DNA of 64,000 bases, taken from assembly GCA_003996215.1 (NCBI GenBank), contig QJPP01000031.1, positions 868,001-932,000 on the forward strand, read 5' to 3'. Below are positions 9,875 to 21,418 of the stretch, piece by piece. The number at the start of each line of letters is the position of its first letter. The stretch's first letter is position 1. A model generated the notes under the pieces. The model had not been told where the DNA came from. It made no database searches and saw only the letters and a list, made by a program, of their open reading frames with translations. Made by a program: the position numbers and the translations under genes. The DNA comes from Jaltomata sinuosa. Its lineage: Eukaryota > Streptophyta > Magnoliopsida > Solanales > Solanaceae.

Positions 9875-12510
9875 CTTTTTCATTTCATACTTCCAACCAT
9901 TCTCTCTCATTTTTCTCCAACACGAACTCGCCCAAACCCTCTCTAAGATTCTCCAACCATTACACCTTTGAAGAATTCCCATACCCTCGATAAATTCATG
10001 TTCCGTTGGTGTTTTGGTAAGTTTTCCCTCTTCTCCTTAGTTTTCTTCTCCAATTATCTAAATCTACATTGTTGTGAATCCTTGGAGCTCAAAATTTGGT
10101 TGTAGATTATGTCCCGGAGAAGTGCATGCTTGGAAAGCTCGCCCTTATCCACATTCTTGGCTTGATTCTTCCATTTGGGTAGGTGATTCTTGCCAATTTC
10201 TGAATCTTGTTTCCAAACATTTCATTGTTGGGTTCCTAGCATTAGGGGCTGTTTTAGCTTGAATTAGTAGCCCAATTTGCTTGATTTCCCGGGCATGTAC
10301 TCCCATGGTCGTGGGTATCATAATGTGAGTTCTTATTTTTAGTTTCGGGTTAATGGCTTTGTGAGCCTGCTTTTGACTTAAATTTCGGCCCAACTACAAT
10401 TATAGAAATATGGGTATCGTTAGACTCGTGTTAATGTTTTATTCATGTTCTTGATAGTTTGATCATCGTTCGGGATCTCTCAGAGCGATTCGGGCTTGGA
10501 CGTTGTTATTCAGGCAACTTGTCGTTGGACAACAGGTAGGTTACGGTCTAAACTCCCTAGACTTAGCATATATCAGATAAAATTGTACTAGCTGGCATCC
10601 TTGGGTTGGGTTATTAGGTTGGTACCACAGACCCTGACCGCTTTTCCATGATTTGCCTCATTTTTTTCCTCCGTTGTGTGTAGTATACTCTATAGTTGGT
10701 ATTATCGCCCTTATGATCCTGTGTGGACTTATTTTGACTCTGGACCATAGATGGTGCATTTTTTGAGGGTTCTCGTGAGACTCGAGCATTGTTATCATGA
10801 TATTATGTTGGCTATCTATGTTGTAGAGCGATTGGAGCCTGTGCAGGGCCGACAAGTTAATTGTGGTCCGGGGGCCACTGTTGTGATTATGTATGCCATT
10901 CATCATGCATATAGATAGAGGGGATTTCTTCTTGATTTTTACTATGGTTTTGGCTTCGGGCCTACTAGGACTGATTTTCTAAACCTTGCATGGCCCGTGG
11001 GGCCTGTTTTCAGTAAAAATGATCTAAAATAGGTTTGGTAACATTTTGATGGGTCTTCTTGGGGTAAGGGAGTTTTAAAGGATATTTTATCACTAGCTCC
11101 ACTTATACTAGACTCGACGGGGTCGAGCGCTAAACTTATTTCACTACAAATTTTGGGGTGATGCTAGACTAGGTGGGGTCGCGTACTAGAACTATTGGAC
11201 TTACTGTTTAGACCTGTATACCCTCCAGGAAGACTTACTCGGGGATTGTTTTGAGATTGCGGGGCATCTAGTATGTTGGTTGGGGGCCTCCATGGACCTT
11301 GCCATTCTGGACCAGAGGTTGCGAGCTGCGGGTGTCGGAGAGAGGGTATACTGTATGGTAGGGGTATACGGGTGTGACCTTCCATGAATCCTGTCTTCTG
11401 GGACTTCTAGGTCGCAGGAAGTGGGTAACATATGGTACTACTATCACTCTTGACTTAGCATGGCATCATATCATTCATCTGTGTGAGGTACCACCCTTGT
11501 TTGCTATTTGTTGATTGTATGTTTTGGTAGTATGGGTTGCTAGAGGGTTTTGTTTTCACTTATTTGCGTTCCTCGATTGTATGGGTGGCTGGGGGATGGT
11601 AGGTAGACTCTTGTTACTTTATCATGATGCTCTACCCTGTCACGGTTATAATTTTGAAATTTTATACTGCAGCGTTGTTAGTTCTGGGTTTGAGATTGAT
11701 ATGATTAGTTTGGTTATTGATTCCTGTTTTCTGCACATGTTTATCTTTACTCTTCTCTCCCATTCCTTATACTTGAGGTTATGGTATACCATCCATTTCT
11801 AAAACTTGTTATGTATATACTATTATTGCAAGGATGCAAGGTGCGTCATTCCTTACTTTCACCTGTGCCTGTTGTGTATATAATCTACTTGCTAGCCTTA
11901 TTTGCTATTTATGTTGTCTTCCCTCTGGCTAGTTCCTGTGTACTTTTTCGTTAATTGCCGTGACTACTTGCTTCTATTCTATCTGTTACTACACTTTTAT
12001 CTTATATGTGCCCAGTCGGCCTATGATACCTACTGGGTACCTTATGCTTCGCATTTGGTGCTCATACTACACTCTGCATCTTCTGGTGCAGATCCTAGTT
12101 TGGGCCATCTCCGCTCATGAAAACTCGTGTGAGGAACTTCTTTTATGATATTATGGACTGAGGGTGAGATCTTGGCGACCGGAGCTTAACTTTTAGTTAT
12201 CTTTTGATTATGTACTCTATTTCTACTCGGAGACAGCTTTGTATATATTATTTTGGACCCTTGTACTCCTTATGTAGATCCGGCTCTTATACGCTATGAT
12301 ACCAGGTTTTGGGGTTTGGTTTGGCTTCCGCATTGTTTATATATTACCCCTATTATCTATTTTCTTCATCTTGCTTTCGCTTATTAAAATGTTCTTCCAC
12401 TTAGATTGTTAGATAGTAGCCCATTACTGACCGTTCCGGGCTACGGAGATTGGTTTGCCTACTGGGGGTTGTAGGTACCATCATGACCAAGAAATTGGGT
12501 TATGACGGCC

Positions 12511-12522
12511 TGGTATCAGAGC
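12511..12522 (+). promoter_or_regulatory. Primer-binding site of TEK2, initiator tRNA-Met type
   Basis: TGGTATCAGAGC, exact match to the usual plant site, three bases after the LTR end. Confidence 0.9.
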
Positions 12523-12721
12523 TTTAGGTTCACCAGTGTCATCAGTGTGGGAGCCAATGTCTAGTAGAGTCCTGCGGATTGGGGCGGAGACATCCATACT
12601 TAAATTTCGAGAGGCTATAGTAACATCTTAGGAAAAAATAGACTTTTATTATTTCTAGATCGTGTGTAGTATCCTTCAAAGTTTCTGGAAATCTCACTTA
12701 TTCTGGTTCACTCTTCTGCAT

Positions 12722-14352
12722 ATGTTTTGTACCAGATCTTCAGCTTCTGGCGAAGGAGAGCCTCATGCCCCTACACTTTCAACTCCAGCTAGGGGTCAGG
12801 GTGGTCGCAAGGGTAGAGGTAGGGGTCATGGATGCCTTAGAGAAGCGACACCTACTAGAGCTACTAGAGTTGAGGTAGAGCCCGAGTATGACTATGAGCC
12901 CGAGTTTGTTCCTAAGCTGCAGCACATGGACCCGGGGACAACCCAGGTATCACCAGCTCCAGTCCCAGTTCCAGCGCCAATTTTTGTGCCAGCTTCAGCC
13001 CCAGCTCTGTCCTCAGATATTAGGGGTTTACTCGTTCAGCTTCTGGGTATGATTGGGGAGAGACCTTCTGAGATAGCACCTACTTCCGCTCAGGGGGAAA
13101 CCCTGGGTGTTCAGAGTTCAGGAGCGCAGCCTGCCACTGCGGCTCCCTGTGCTGAGGTTACTCCGGTCTTTTCTGTTGCACAGCCTCTTGCTCCTCGCCC
13201 AGCTATGACAGATGTGGAGAAAAAGGTGTTGGGTAGGTTCTTTAGATTGGCACCACCGAGATTTGCTAGTACGCTAGGTCAGGACCCACATGACTACATT
13301 ACTACCTCTGAGGAGATATTACACCATCTGGGATTGCTAGAGACTCATGGAGTGGGATATACTACTTATCAGCTGGAGGGTCCAACTAAGTTATAGTGGA
13401 GGGCTCAGGTTGCTTGCAGACCTTTTACATCACCTCAGTTGACTTGGTCCGTGTTCTATGAGGTCTTTATGGCCAAGTTCTTGCCACAGAGCGACAGGGA
13501 GCATCGGAGGGAGGATTTCACTAGACTTGCTCAGGATTCTATGACTGTATTAGAGTATGAGACCCGTTTCCATCAGCTTGGTCCATTTGGGGCCATGATT
13601 ATGCCTACTGAGGCTGACAGGGTATGTAGGTTTGTTTGGGGACTACGGAGAGAGTTTAGAGAGACTGCAGAGATATTGGTTGCTAGTGGTCGGTCTTTCC
13701 AGGTTATCACGAACTATGCATATACTGTAGAGGATTTACGTCGTCATGACACCGGGGTCAGAGATAAGAGGTCTCGACATCAGGGTGGCTACAGTGGTTC
13801 CAGACACGGTGGTAGAGGTTTAGGCCAGTGGGGCCGGGGTAATCAGCCACATCAGCATCAGGGTCAGACCAGTCGATCGGTTCAGGCGTCACTTCAGGCT
13901 TTTGGTTCTCAGTTTGAGCAGGGTCAGAGCAGTCAGCATGGTCATAGTGGTCAGTCTACGAGAGGTACTACTTCTGGGGCATCAGGCCGAGGTGGCCACA
14001 CAAGTTCAGTGGGTTCATCTCGACAGGGTGGGCCGTCAGGGCCATGCTATAAGTGTGGAGTCCGCAGTTATTTTGCTAGAGATTTCCCCCAGCGGGGTAC
14101 AACCTACTATGAGTGTGGAGTTACTGGCCATTTTTCTAGAGATTACCTCAAGTGGGGTACACTTTAGCTAGCTGCTTCACCGGCTCAGCTTATTCACTCA
14201 GTTCAGCCACCAGCTCGAGGAGGTGGTGCTCAGGGTAGAGGTGGTGCTCCAAATGGCAGATCAGGTAGTAGGGATAGTGGTCGGGAAGGTGGAGGTAGTC
14301 TTAAGTTCTATGCGGTCTCTGGGAGATCGAAGGCAGAGGCCTCGGATGCCTG
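12722..14352 (+). pseudogene. TEK2 gag pseudogene
   Basis: The start at 12722 (MFCTRSSASGEG) is chosen over the upstream ATG at 12662 because the TEK1 gag begins at the matching place. Order: basic Gly/Arg-rich head, Pro/Ala-rich spacer, capsid core (MTDVEKKVLGRFFRLAPPRF at about 13205, TYQLEGPTKL, WSVFYEVFMAKFLPQ, ETRFHQLGPFGAMI), Gly/Gln/Ser-rich linker, and two zinc knuckles at about 14044-14150. Both knuckles are damaged: the first lacks its His and last Cys, the second its first and last Cys. A stop at 13394 replaces the first Trp of a Trp-Trp pair, and another is at 14165. A frameshift near 14360 separates it from the protease. Confidence 0.85.
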
Positions 14353-14370
14353 ATTACATGTATAATTTTT

Positions 14371-14765
14371 GTGTGCCATCTGTCTGCTATGACTTTATTT
14401 GATCCTGGATCTACTTGTTCATATGTATATGCCTACTTTCTGCCTTGTTTGGGGTTGGCTAGTGAGCCATTATCTGTTCCTATTTTTGTTTCGACCCCAT
14501 TAGTAGTTTCTTTAGTAGTGGATCGGATTATGAGATCCTGTGTGATATCCGTTGGTGATTTGGAGACTTGGGGTGATTTGATGATACTCGATATGTTAGA
14601 TTTTGATGTGATACTGGGCATAGACTGGTTATCCCCTCACCATGCAGTTTTGGATTGTTATACCAAGACCGTTACCATAGTTGTGCCCGGTGTATCCCCG
14701 GTTGTGTGGAAGGGTTCTATTAGCCATGCACCGTCTAGGATCATCTCTTGTCTATAAGCTAGGAA
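14371..14765 (+). pseudogene. TEK2 protease
   Basis: Retropepsin that would cleave the Gag-Pol polyprotein. The catalytic Asp is in LFDPGSTCS (codon at 14401). The flap and second half follow: LMILDMLDFDVILGIDWLSP and VLDCYTKTVT. A TAA at 14755 replaces a codon before ARKLIS. The frame then continues into RT. Confidence 0.85.
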
Positions 14766-15574
14766 GTTGATCTCTCGCAGGTGTTTAGCTTATCCAACAT
14801 ATGTACGAGATGCTAGTGTTGACCCTTCGTCTCTTGAGTCTGTTCCTGTGGTTAGAGAGTTCTTAGATGTGTTTCCTACTAACCTGCCAGGCCTTCCACC
14901 TGGGAGAGATATTGATTTTGCCATTGAGTTAGAGTCATGCACCATGCCCATTTCTATTCCTCCTTACTGTATGGCTCCTGCTGAGTTGAGGGAGGTTATG
15001 GAGCAGCTCCAGGATTTGTTAGCTAAGGGGTTCATTAGACCGAGTGTGTCACCTTGGGGTGCTCCTATTCTCTTTATGAAGAACAAGGATGGGTCGATGT
15101 GGATGTGTATTGACTATCGACAGTTGAATAAGGTGACAGTGAAGAATAGGTATCCAATACCGAGGATTGATGACTTGTTTGATCAGCTCTAGGGTTCAGC
15201 AATGTTTTCGAAGATTGATTTGAGGTTCGGCTACCATCAGTTGAGGATTAGGGCGGAGGACATCCCTAAGACAGCATTCAGGACATGTTATGGCAATTAT
15301 GAGTTCCTGGTGATGTCTTTTGGGTTGACCAATGCCCCCACAGCCTTCATGGACTTGATGCATAGGGTGCTTAGGCCGTACTTGAGGACTGTACTTCAGA
15401 CTTTGAGAGATCATTGGCTTTATGCCAAGTTCTCAAAGTGCGAGTTTTGGCTTGAGTCAGTTGCATTTCTAGGACACGTGGTGTCTAAGGTTAGGATTAG
15501 AGTTGATCCGGGTAAGTTTTTTGCAGTTTGTGACTGGCCTAGACCCACTACTCCTACTGAGGTTTGCAACTCAA
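14766..15574 (+). pseudogene. TEK2 reverse transcriptase, active site deleted
   Basis: RT start with FPTNLPGLPPGRDIDFAIEL, MWMCIDYRQLNKVTVKNRYP and FSKIDLRFGYHQLRI (the first catalytic Asp, in KIDL, is kept), then VMSFGLTNAPTAFMDLMHRV. A TAG at 15190 interrupts it. At about 15381 the segment that holds the YxDD box is missing. Against TEK1 the loss is 75 bp, in frame, with TTGA at both edges. The thumb (TLRDHWLYAKFSKCEFWLES, FLGHVVSK) follows. At about 15565 the frame jumps into integrase, so the RT end and all of RNase H are gone (about 0.8 kb against TEK1). Confidence 0.85.
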
Positions 15575-16335
15575 CTTTGTGTTCCGAGGGTTGGTGATAT
15601 GATTCAGTTGATACTTCATGAGTCACATAGTTCTAGATACTCCATTCATCCTAGTGCGGCGAAGATGTATAGAGATCTGAGGCAGCTTTACTGGTGGGGT
15701 GGTATGAATCGGGATGTAGCAGAGTTTATATCTAGGTGCTTGAACTATCAGTAGGTAAAGTTCGAGCACATGACACCGGGTGGCTTGATGCAGCGACTTC
15801 CCATTCTTGAGTGGAAGTGGAAAGGTATTACTATGGACTTTATTGTTGGTTTGCCTCGTACTTCTCGTGGGTTTGATTCTATTTGTTTGATTGTGGATCA
15901 ACTAACTAAGTCAGACCACTTTTTGTCGGTTCAGACTTCCTATGGTGCAGAGAGGTTAGCCTAGATCTACCTTCGTGAGATTTTTTGGTTGCATAGGGTC
16001 CCAACTTCTATCATTTTAGACTGCGGCACTTAGTTCACATCTCAGTTCTGGAGGGATATTTAGCGGGATTCGGGTACATAGGTTTAACTTACTACTACTT
16101 TCCACCCTCAGACAGATGGCCAGTCTGAGAGGACTATTCAGGTCCTGGAGGACATGCTTTGGGCCTGCATTCTCGAATTTCGAGGTTCATGGGATCAATT
16201 TGTGCCATTGGCTAAGTTTGCTTATGATAATAGTTTCCATTAGAGCATCAGCATGGCACCTTTTGAGGCCTTGTATGGTAGGCATTGCAGATCACAGAGT
16301 ACAAACTGCAGAGTACAGACTTTCTTAGAGATTCC
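15575..16335 (+). pseudogene. TEK2 integrase
   Basis: Integrase joins the cDNA to host DNA. The zinc-binding part shows RYSIHPSAAKMYRDL and RCLNYQ, with the second Cys of the CxxC pair changed to Tyr. The catalytic core shows ITMDFIVGLPRTSRGFDSI (first Asp), a second Asp near 16020 (IILDCGT) and MAPFEALYGR (Glu, about 16258). Stops at 15752, 15961, 16033, 16063 and 16081 mostly lie where sister copies have Gln. Confidence 0.85.
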
Positions 16336-16850
16336 TTAGACCGAGTCTGTTTGATTCAGGATAGACTTAGAGCATCCCAGAGTAGGAAAAAGAGCTACGT
16401 TGACCGTAGACTTCGTGCCTTAGAGTTCAGTGTTGGTGACTTGGTTTTCTTTCGAGTATCGCCCGTGAAGGGCGTGATGAGATTTGGGCTGCGGGGCAAG
16501 CTTAGCCCCAGGTTTATTAGGCTGTTTGAGATTCTACAGAGGGTTGGTAGTGTTTCCTACATGTTAGCTTTCCCTCCGATGTTTTCAGCTGTTCATCTAG
16601 TTTTTCATGTCTCGATGTTGCGCCAGTATATGCCAAATGAGTCCTATGTGTTGCATTGGGACTCAGTTCAGTTAGACGAGAATTTATCATTTGTGGAGGA
16701 ATCGATAGCTATTCTGGCCAGAGATATCAGGAGATTGAGATGTAGGAAGATTCTGGTTATGAAAGTTCAGTGGAGGCATAGTCTGGTCTATGAGGCTACT
16801 TAGGATACCGAGAGTGAGTTGCGTTCTCAGTATCCGCAGTTGTTCGATAC
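16336..16850 (+). pseudogene. TEK2 integrase C-terminus with chromodomain
   Basis: GPY/F-like module (FRVSPVKGVMRFGLRGKLSP, FEILQRVGSVSYML, HLVFHVSMLRQYMP), then a chromodomain at about 16684-16845 (AILARDIRRLRCRKILVMKV, then SELRSQYPQLF). Chromodomains of this class steer integration toward marked chromatin; that is family knowledge. A TAG at 16801 replaces the Trp of the conserved ATWE motif. Confidence 0.85.
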
Positions 16851-16908
16851 GTCGGGCACTCCCTTCTTCTTGACTTTTAAGGACGAAAGTCTTTTTAGTA
16901 GTGGATGT

Positions 16909-19900
16909 TGTGATGACACTTCCGATCATCTTCATGTTTTTCATTCATTGTATTGTTAGAGCTTTACGGTAGCAGCCCTAAGTCATTTATGTCTTGTTGG
17001 GATCGGTAGTCCAGTGTCCTGGTCATTTGTTTGGTCGTTTTGGCCATTTGCATGTTTTAGAACTTTAACTTACAATATTGTTGACTTTAGTCAACATTCT
17101 TAGCTAACATGCTCAGAATTGAATTCTGACAGTTCCGTTAGCTCCAGAACATTGATTTTGGTCTAGTTGGACCTTCAGTTCAGGTCTGAGAACTTTCGGT
17201 GTGGGTTTTGTGTGATTTTCTATGTTTTTAGGTCATTTGGAGTTGAAAGTGTAACTTTGGGTAGCTTTCGATGATTGGAGAGTCAGATTCAAAATCCGAC
17301 GATTCCATCAGCTCCAAAATATAGAGTTTGGGTTAGATAGTTGGTTGGTTTGGGTTCCAGGTGAGCCAGGATCATTTCGGGAGTTTGGTTGCGTGTTGGT
17401 TAGTATTGACTTGGGTCAACATTTCTCCAAAATGACCTCGTATGGAAGTTTCATCGATTATGTTGAGTCTGGAATGTTGTTTCCACTCTGTTAACATTAT
17501 TGGTTTTGGAATATCAATTTTTCAATTGTGCCCCAAATGCCTCGTCGAGTTTGGAAAAGTTGCAGATTTTTGCTATTGCGGGTGCAGGTGCAGGCCTCAG
17601 GCCTTAATCGTGATCGCAAGCCTCATCCCTCGCGACCGCGATGAAGCACCTGGACTTCTATTATTTGCGATCGCGTGATCACCTGTCTCAATCGCAATGA
17701 AGTCCCTTCCCTTTTGTTCATCGTGACCGCGTGGCTAGCCTTCGTGATTGCGATGGTCTGGACGGCGTGGTCCTCGCGACCGCGAGGGGTCCCTTCGCGA
17801 TCGCGATGAAGGACCCCTGGCAGTATAAAACTTTTTCATTTTGTATTTCCAGCCATTCTCTCTCATATTTCTCAAACTCTAACTAGCCTAAACCCTCTCT
17901 AAGCTGCTCAAACCAATACACCCTTTATGAATCTCGTACCCTCGATAAATTCGTGTTTCGTTGGTGTTTTTGTAAGTTTTCCCTCTTCTCCTTAGTTGTC
18001 TTCTCCAATTATCTAAATCTCCATTGTTGTGAATCATTGGAGCTCAAAATTTGGTTATAGATTCTGATCGGGAGAAGTGCATGCTTGGCAGGCTCGCCCT
18101 TATCCACATTTTTGGCTTGATTCTTCCATTTGGGTAGGTGATTCTTGCCAATTTCCGATTCTTCTTTCTGAAAATTCCATTGTTGGGTTCCTAGCATTAG
18201 GGGTTGTTTTAGCTCGAATTTGTAGCCCAATTTCCTTGATTTCCCGGACATATGCTCCCGTGGTAGTGGGGATCATAATATGAGTTTTCATTTTTGGTTA
18301 TGGGTTGTGGGCCCCGCGGGTCCGCTTTTGACCCGGCTACAAGTGTAGTATTATGGGTATTGTTAGACTCGTATTAATGTTTTATTCATGTTCTTGATAG
18401 TTTGATCATCATTCAGGATCTCTTGGAGTGATTCGGGCTTGGACGTTGTTGTTCGGGCAGCTTGTCATCGGACGACAGGTAGGTTACGATCTAAACTCCC
18501 TAGACTTAGAATATATCGGATAAAATTGTACTAGATGGCATCCTTGTGTTGGGTTATTAGGTTGGTACCACAGACACTGACCGCTTTTCCATAATTCACC
18601 ATCGTTTCTTTCCTCCGTTGTGTGTAGTATTCTCTGTAGTTGGTATTATCGCCCTTATGGTCTTGTGTGGCCTTATTTTGACTCTATACCATATATAGTG
18701 GGTTATTTGGGGGTGCCCATGAGTCCCGAGCATCATAATTGTGATATTATGCTAGCTATCTGTGTTGTAGAGCGATTGGAGCCTGTGCAGGGCCGATAGG
18801 TTAATTGTGGGCCGGGGGCCACTGTTGTGATTGTATATGTCATTCATCATGCATATAGATAGAGGGGATTTCTTCTTGATTTTTACTATGGTTTTGGCTT
18901 CGGGCCTACTAGGACTGATTTTCTAAACCTTGCATGGCCCGTGGGGCCTATTTTCAGTAAAAATGATCTAAAATAGGTTTGGTAACATTTTGATGGGTCT
19001 TCTTGGGGTAAGGGAGGTTTAAAGGATATTTTATCACTAGCTCCACTTATACTAGACTCGACGGGGTTGAGCGCTAGACTTATTTCACTATGGCTTCTGG
19101 GGTGATGCTAGACAAAGCGGGGCCACGTACTAGAACTATTGGACTTACTGTTTAGACTTGGATACCCTCCAGGAAGCCTTATTCGGGGATCGTTTTGAGA
19201 TTGCAAGGCATCTAGTATGTTGGTTGGGGGCCTCTATGGACCTTGCCATTCCAGACTAGATGCTGCGAGCTACGGGTGCCGGAGGGGGGTATACGGTATG
19301 GTAGGGGTATACGAGTGTGACCTTCCATGGATCATGTCTTTTAGGCCTTATAGGTTGCTGCAAGCGAGTATCATATGGTACTACTATCACTCTTGACTTA
19401 GCATGGCATCATATCCTTCATCTCTGTGAGGTACCACCCTTTTTTGCTGTTTGTTGTTTGTACGCTCTGGTAGTATGGGATGCCAAAGGGTTTTGTTTTC
19501 ACTTGGTTGTGTTCCTCGGTTGTATGAGTGGCCGAGGGACTGTAGGTAGATTCTTGTTACTTTATCATGATACTATCCCCTGTCACGGTTATGATTTTGA
19601 GATTTTATATTGCAGCGTTGTTAGTTTCTGGTTTTGAGATTGATATAATTAGTTTGGTTGTTGATTCCTGTTTTCCGAGCATGTCTATCTTTACTCTTCT
19701 CTCCCATTCCTTATACTTGAGGTTACCGATATACCATCCATTTCTAAAACTTGTTATGTGTATACTGTTATTGCAAGAATCCCAGGTGCATCATTTCTTA
19801 CTTTCACCTGTCCCTGTTGTGTATATAATCTACTTGCTAGCCTTGTTTGTTGTTTCTGTTATCTTTCCTCTGGGCTAGTTCCTGTGTACTTTTTCATTGA

Positions 19901-20464
19901 TTGTCGTGACTAGTTGCTTCTGTTCTGTTTGTTACTATGCTTTTATCTTATATATGCCCAGTTGGCCTATGATATCTACTGGGTACCTTATGCTTCGCAT
20001 TTGGTGCTCATACTACACTGCATCTTCTAGTGCAGATCCTAGTGTGGGCCATCACTGTTAGCTCATGGAGACTCGTGCGAGGAGCTTCTTTTGTGATATT
20101 CTGGACTAAGGGTGAGCTCTTGGAAACTGGAGCTTAGCTTTTAATTATCTTTTGATTATGTACTATATTTCTACTCGGAGACAGCTTTGTATATATTGTT
20201 TTGGACCCTTGTACTCCTTATGTAGATTTGACTCGTATACGCTATGATACCAGGTTTTGGGGTTTGGTTTAGCTTTTGCATTGTTTATCTATTACTCCTG
20301 TTATCTATTTTCTTCATCTTGTTCCCTTTCTTCCGCTTATTAAACTGTTCTTGCGCTTAGATTGTTAGATATGAGCCCATTACTGACCGTTCCGGGCTAC
20401 AGGGATTGGTTCGCCTACTGGGGGGTTGTAGGTGCCATCATGACCGAGAAATTAGGTCGTGACA
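16909..20464 (+). mobile_element. TEK2 3' LTR
   Basis: 3556 bp, TGTGATGACACTTCC to CGTGACA. It carries the word cluster at 17590-17817, the TATA box at 17824 and a possible splice donor at 18479. The end is followed at once by the CTATA duplication and ATH2 coding sequence. Confidence 0.9.
17824..17830 (+). promoter_or_regulatory. TATA box of the TEK2 3' LTR
   Basis: TATAAAA in the same context as 9868-9874. Confidence 0.6.
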
Positions 20465-20469
20465 CTATA
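20465..20469. repeat. Target-site duplication of TEK2, right copy (CTATA)
   Basis: See 8966-8970. Confidence 0.75.
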
Positions 20470-21418
20470 GGGGGAGACAGTCCAAGGAATTCCTTGATCT
20501 TTAAAGCTCATCGTTGGTATGATCTTATCCACAATCATTTCTTGCCATCCCAAAATGATCAGAAGATAACTCAAGATGGGGCCATTTTGATTGCGGATAT
20601 TATGATGGGGGAGCCTATTAATTTTGGGGAGATAACAGCTATGGTGATAAGGAGAAAATCTCATCGAGGAAGTGATTCTTTCCCCTTCCCGGTGCTGATT
20701 ACTAAGTTTTGTGCTAAGGCTGATGTCCCCACCCTCAGTTGTGATAAGTTCAATCATGCTATTGGCGCTATCGACCTTGACAAGAAAATAGACATGGACG
20801 CCCCCAGGTTTAAGAGGCAAAGGACTGAGCAGTTGGGGGAAGTTGACAGTGATGAGATTGATGTTGGAGTAGATGATTCATCTCCCTCCCGAGCTACTTC
20901 TGAGGCACGTACACATGCCCTCGCTCCCTCGATGACCAAAAGTGGCCTTCAAGACATGGTGGACAAAACTCATAGCCATGAGCTGCAACTTGCTAACCTA
21001 GTTACCAAATTACCCGGTGTGATATACAGAGCTGTCAAGACTGCAGTGCAAGGGGTAGTTGATAGCTTAAACACACTGTGAGAGAGGGTATATGTCATTA
21101 AAAGGGAGATAACAACACTTCGGGAAGATGTTGGCAAGGCCAAAGGTAAAGCTCCATTGGTAGAAGTAGATTTGACCACCTTGCCTCCACCTCATTCCAT
21201 TCCCTGCCTCTTGGACAACTTGTTCGCAGCCTATGAGGATGATGATGATGTGCATCCTGGAAATGAGGATCATGAGTTGGATGATGATCATAATCCTTAC
21301 TTTCAGAGGGTTCTCCGAGACTCTACATTTACTGCGCACTCCCGAAAGGGTGGTGCTGGCCCGAGTGGAAGAACCTCAGATGAGGATACAGCTGCAAATG
21401 ATGATGATGATAAGGCCT
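20470..21418 (+). pseudogene. ATH2 extra 3' ORF, second part
   Basis: Continuation of the ORF cut at 8970. It reads AHRWYDLIHNHFLPSQND, DGAILIADIMMGEPINFGEI, SFPFPVLITKFCAKADVPTL, then KRQRTEQLGEVDSDEIDV, a predicted coiled stretch (HELQLANLVTKLPGVIYRAV) and an acidic tail rich in Asp/Glu at 21233-21415. The Trp-Tyr motif, ILxDIMMG and FP-x-LITxFC lines again recall the 'putative plant transposon protein' domain (from memory). A TGA at 21079 interrupts the frame, which then runs on to a TAG at 21418. Apart from that stop the second half is remarkably open compared with the rest of the element. Confidence 0.6.

Larger units (their letters stand above)
8971..12507 (+). mobile_element. TEK2 5' LTR
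   Basis: 3537 bp. It begins TGTTATGACCCTTCCGG. It ends TTATGACG where the 3' LTR has CGTGACA, so the canonical CA end has become CG. Repeated GCGATCGCGATGAAG-like words lie at 9650-9860, the TATA box at 9868 and a possible splice donor at 10536. The 10897-11146 part is nearly identical to the 3' LTR. Confidence 0.9.
8971..20464 (+). mobile_element. TEK2: full-length but dead Tekay/Del chromovirus nested in ATH2
   Basis: 11.5 kb in total: 5' LTR 8971-12507, primer-binding site 12511-12522, gag, protease, partial RT, integrase, chromodomain, 3' LTR 16909-20464, flanked by a 4/5 target duplication. The internal region is 4.4 kb. It is shortened by two deletions, one inside RT and one of about 0.8 kb from the RT end to the integrase zinc finger. 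It is the youngest layer of the left nest by position. Its LTRs are nevertheless about a tenth different over their first 400 bases (by eye). Confidence 0.9.

Noticed and set aside
12511..12522. tRNA-like matches at the primer-binding sites as tRNA genes
   Set aside because: Only 12-18 bases complementary to tRNA 3' ends next to LTRs; no cloverleaf.
20452..20820. 122-codon minus-strand frame
   Set aside because: Antisense shadow of the ATH2 extra ORF, which has the clear domain pattern on the plus strand.
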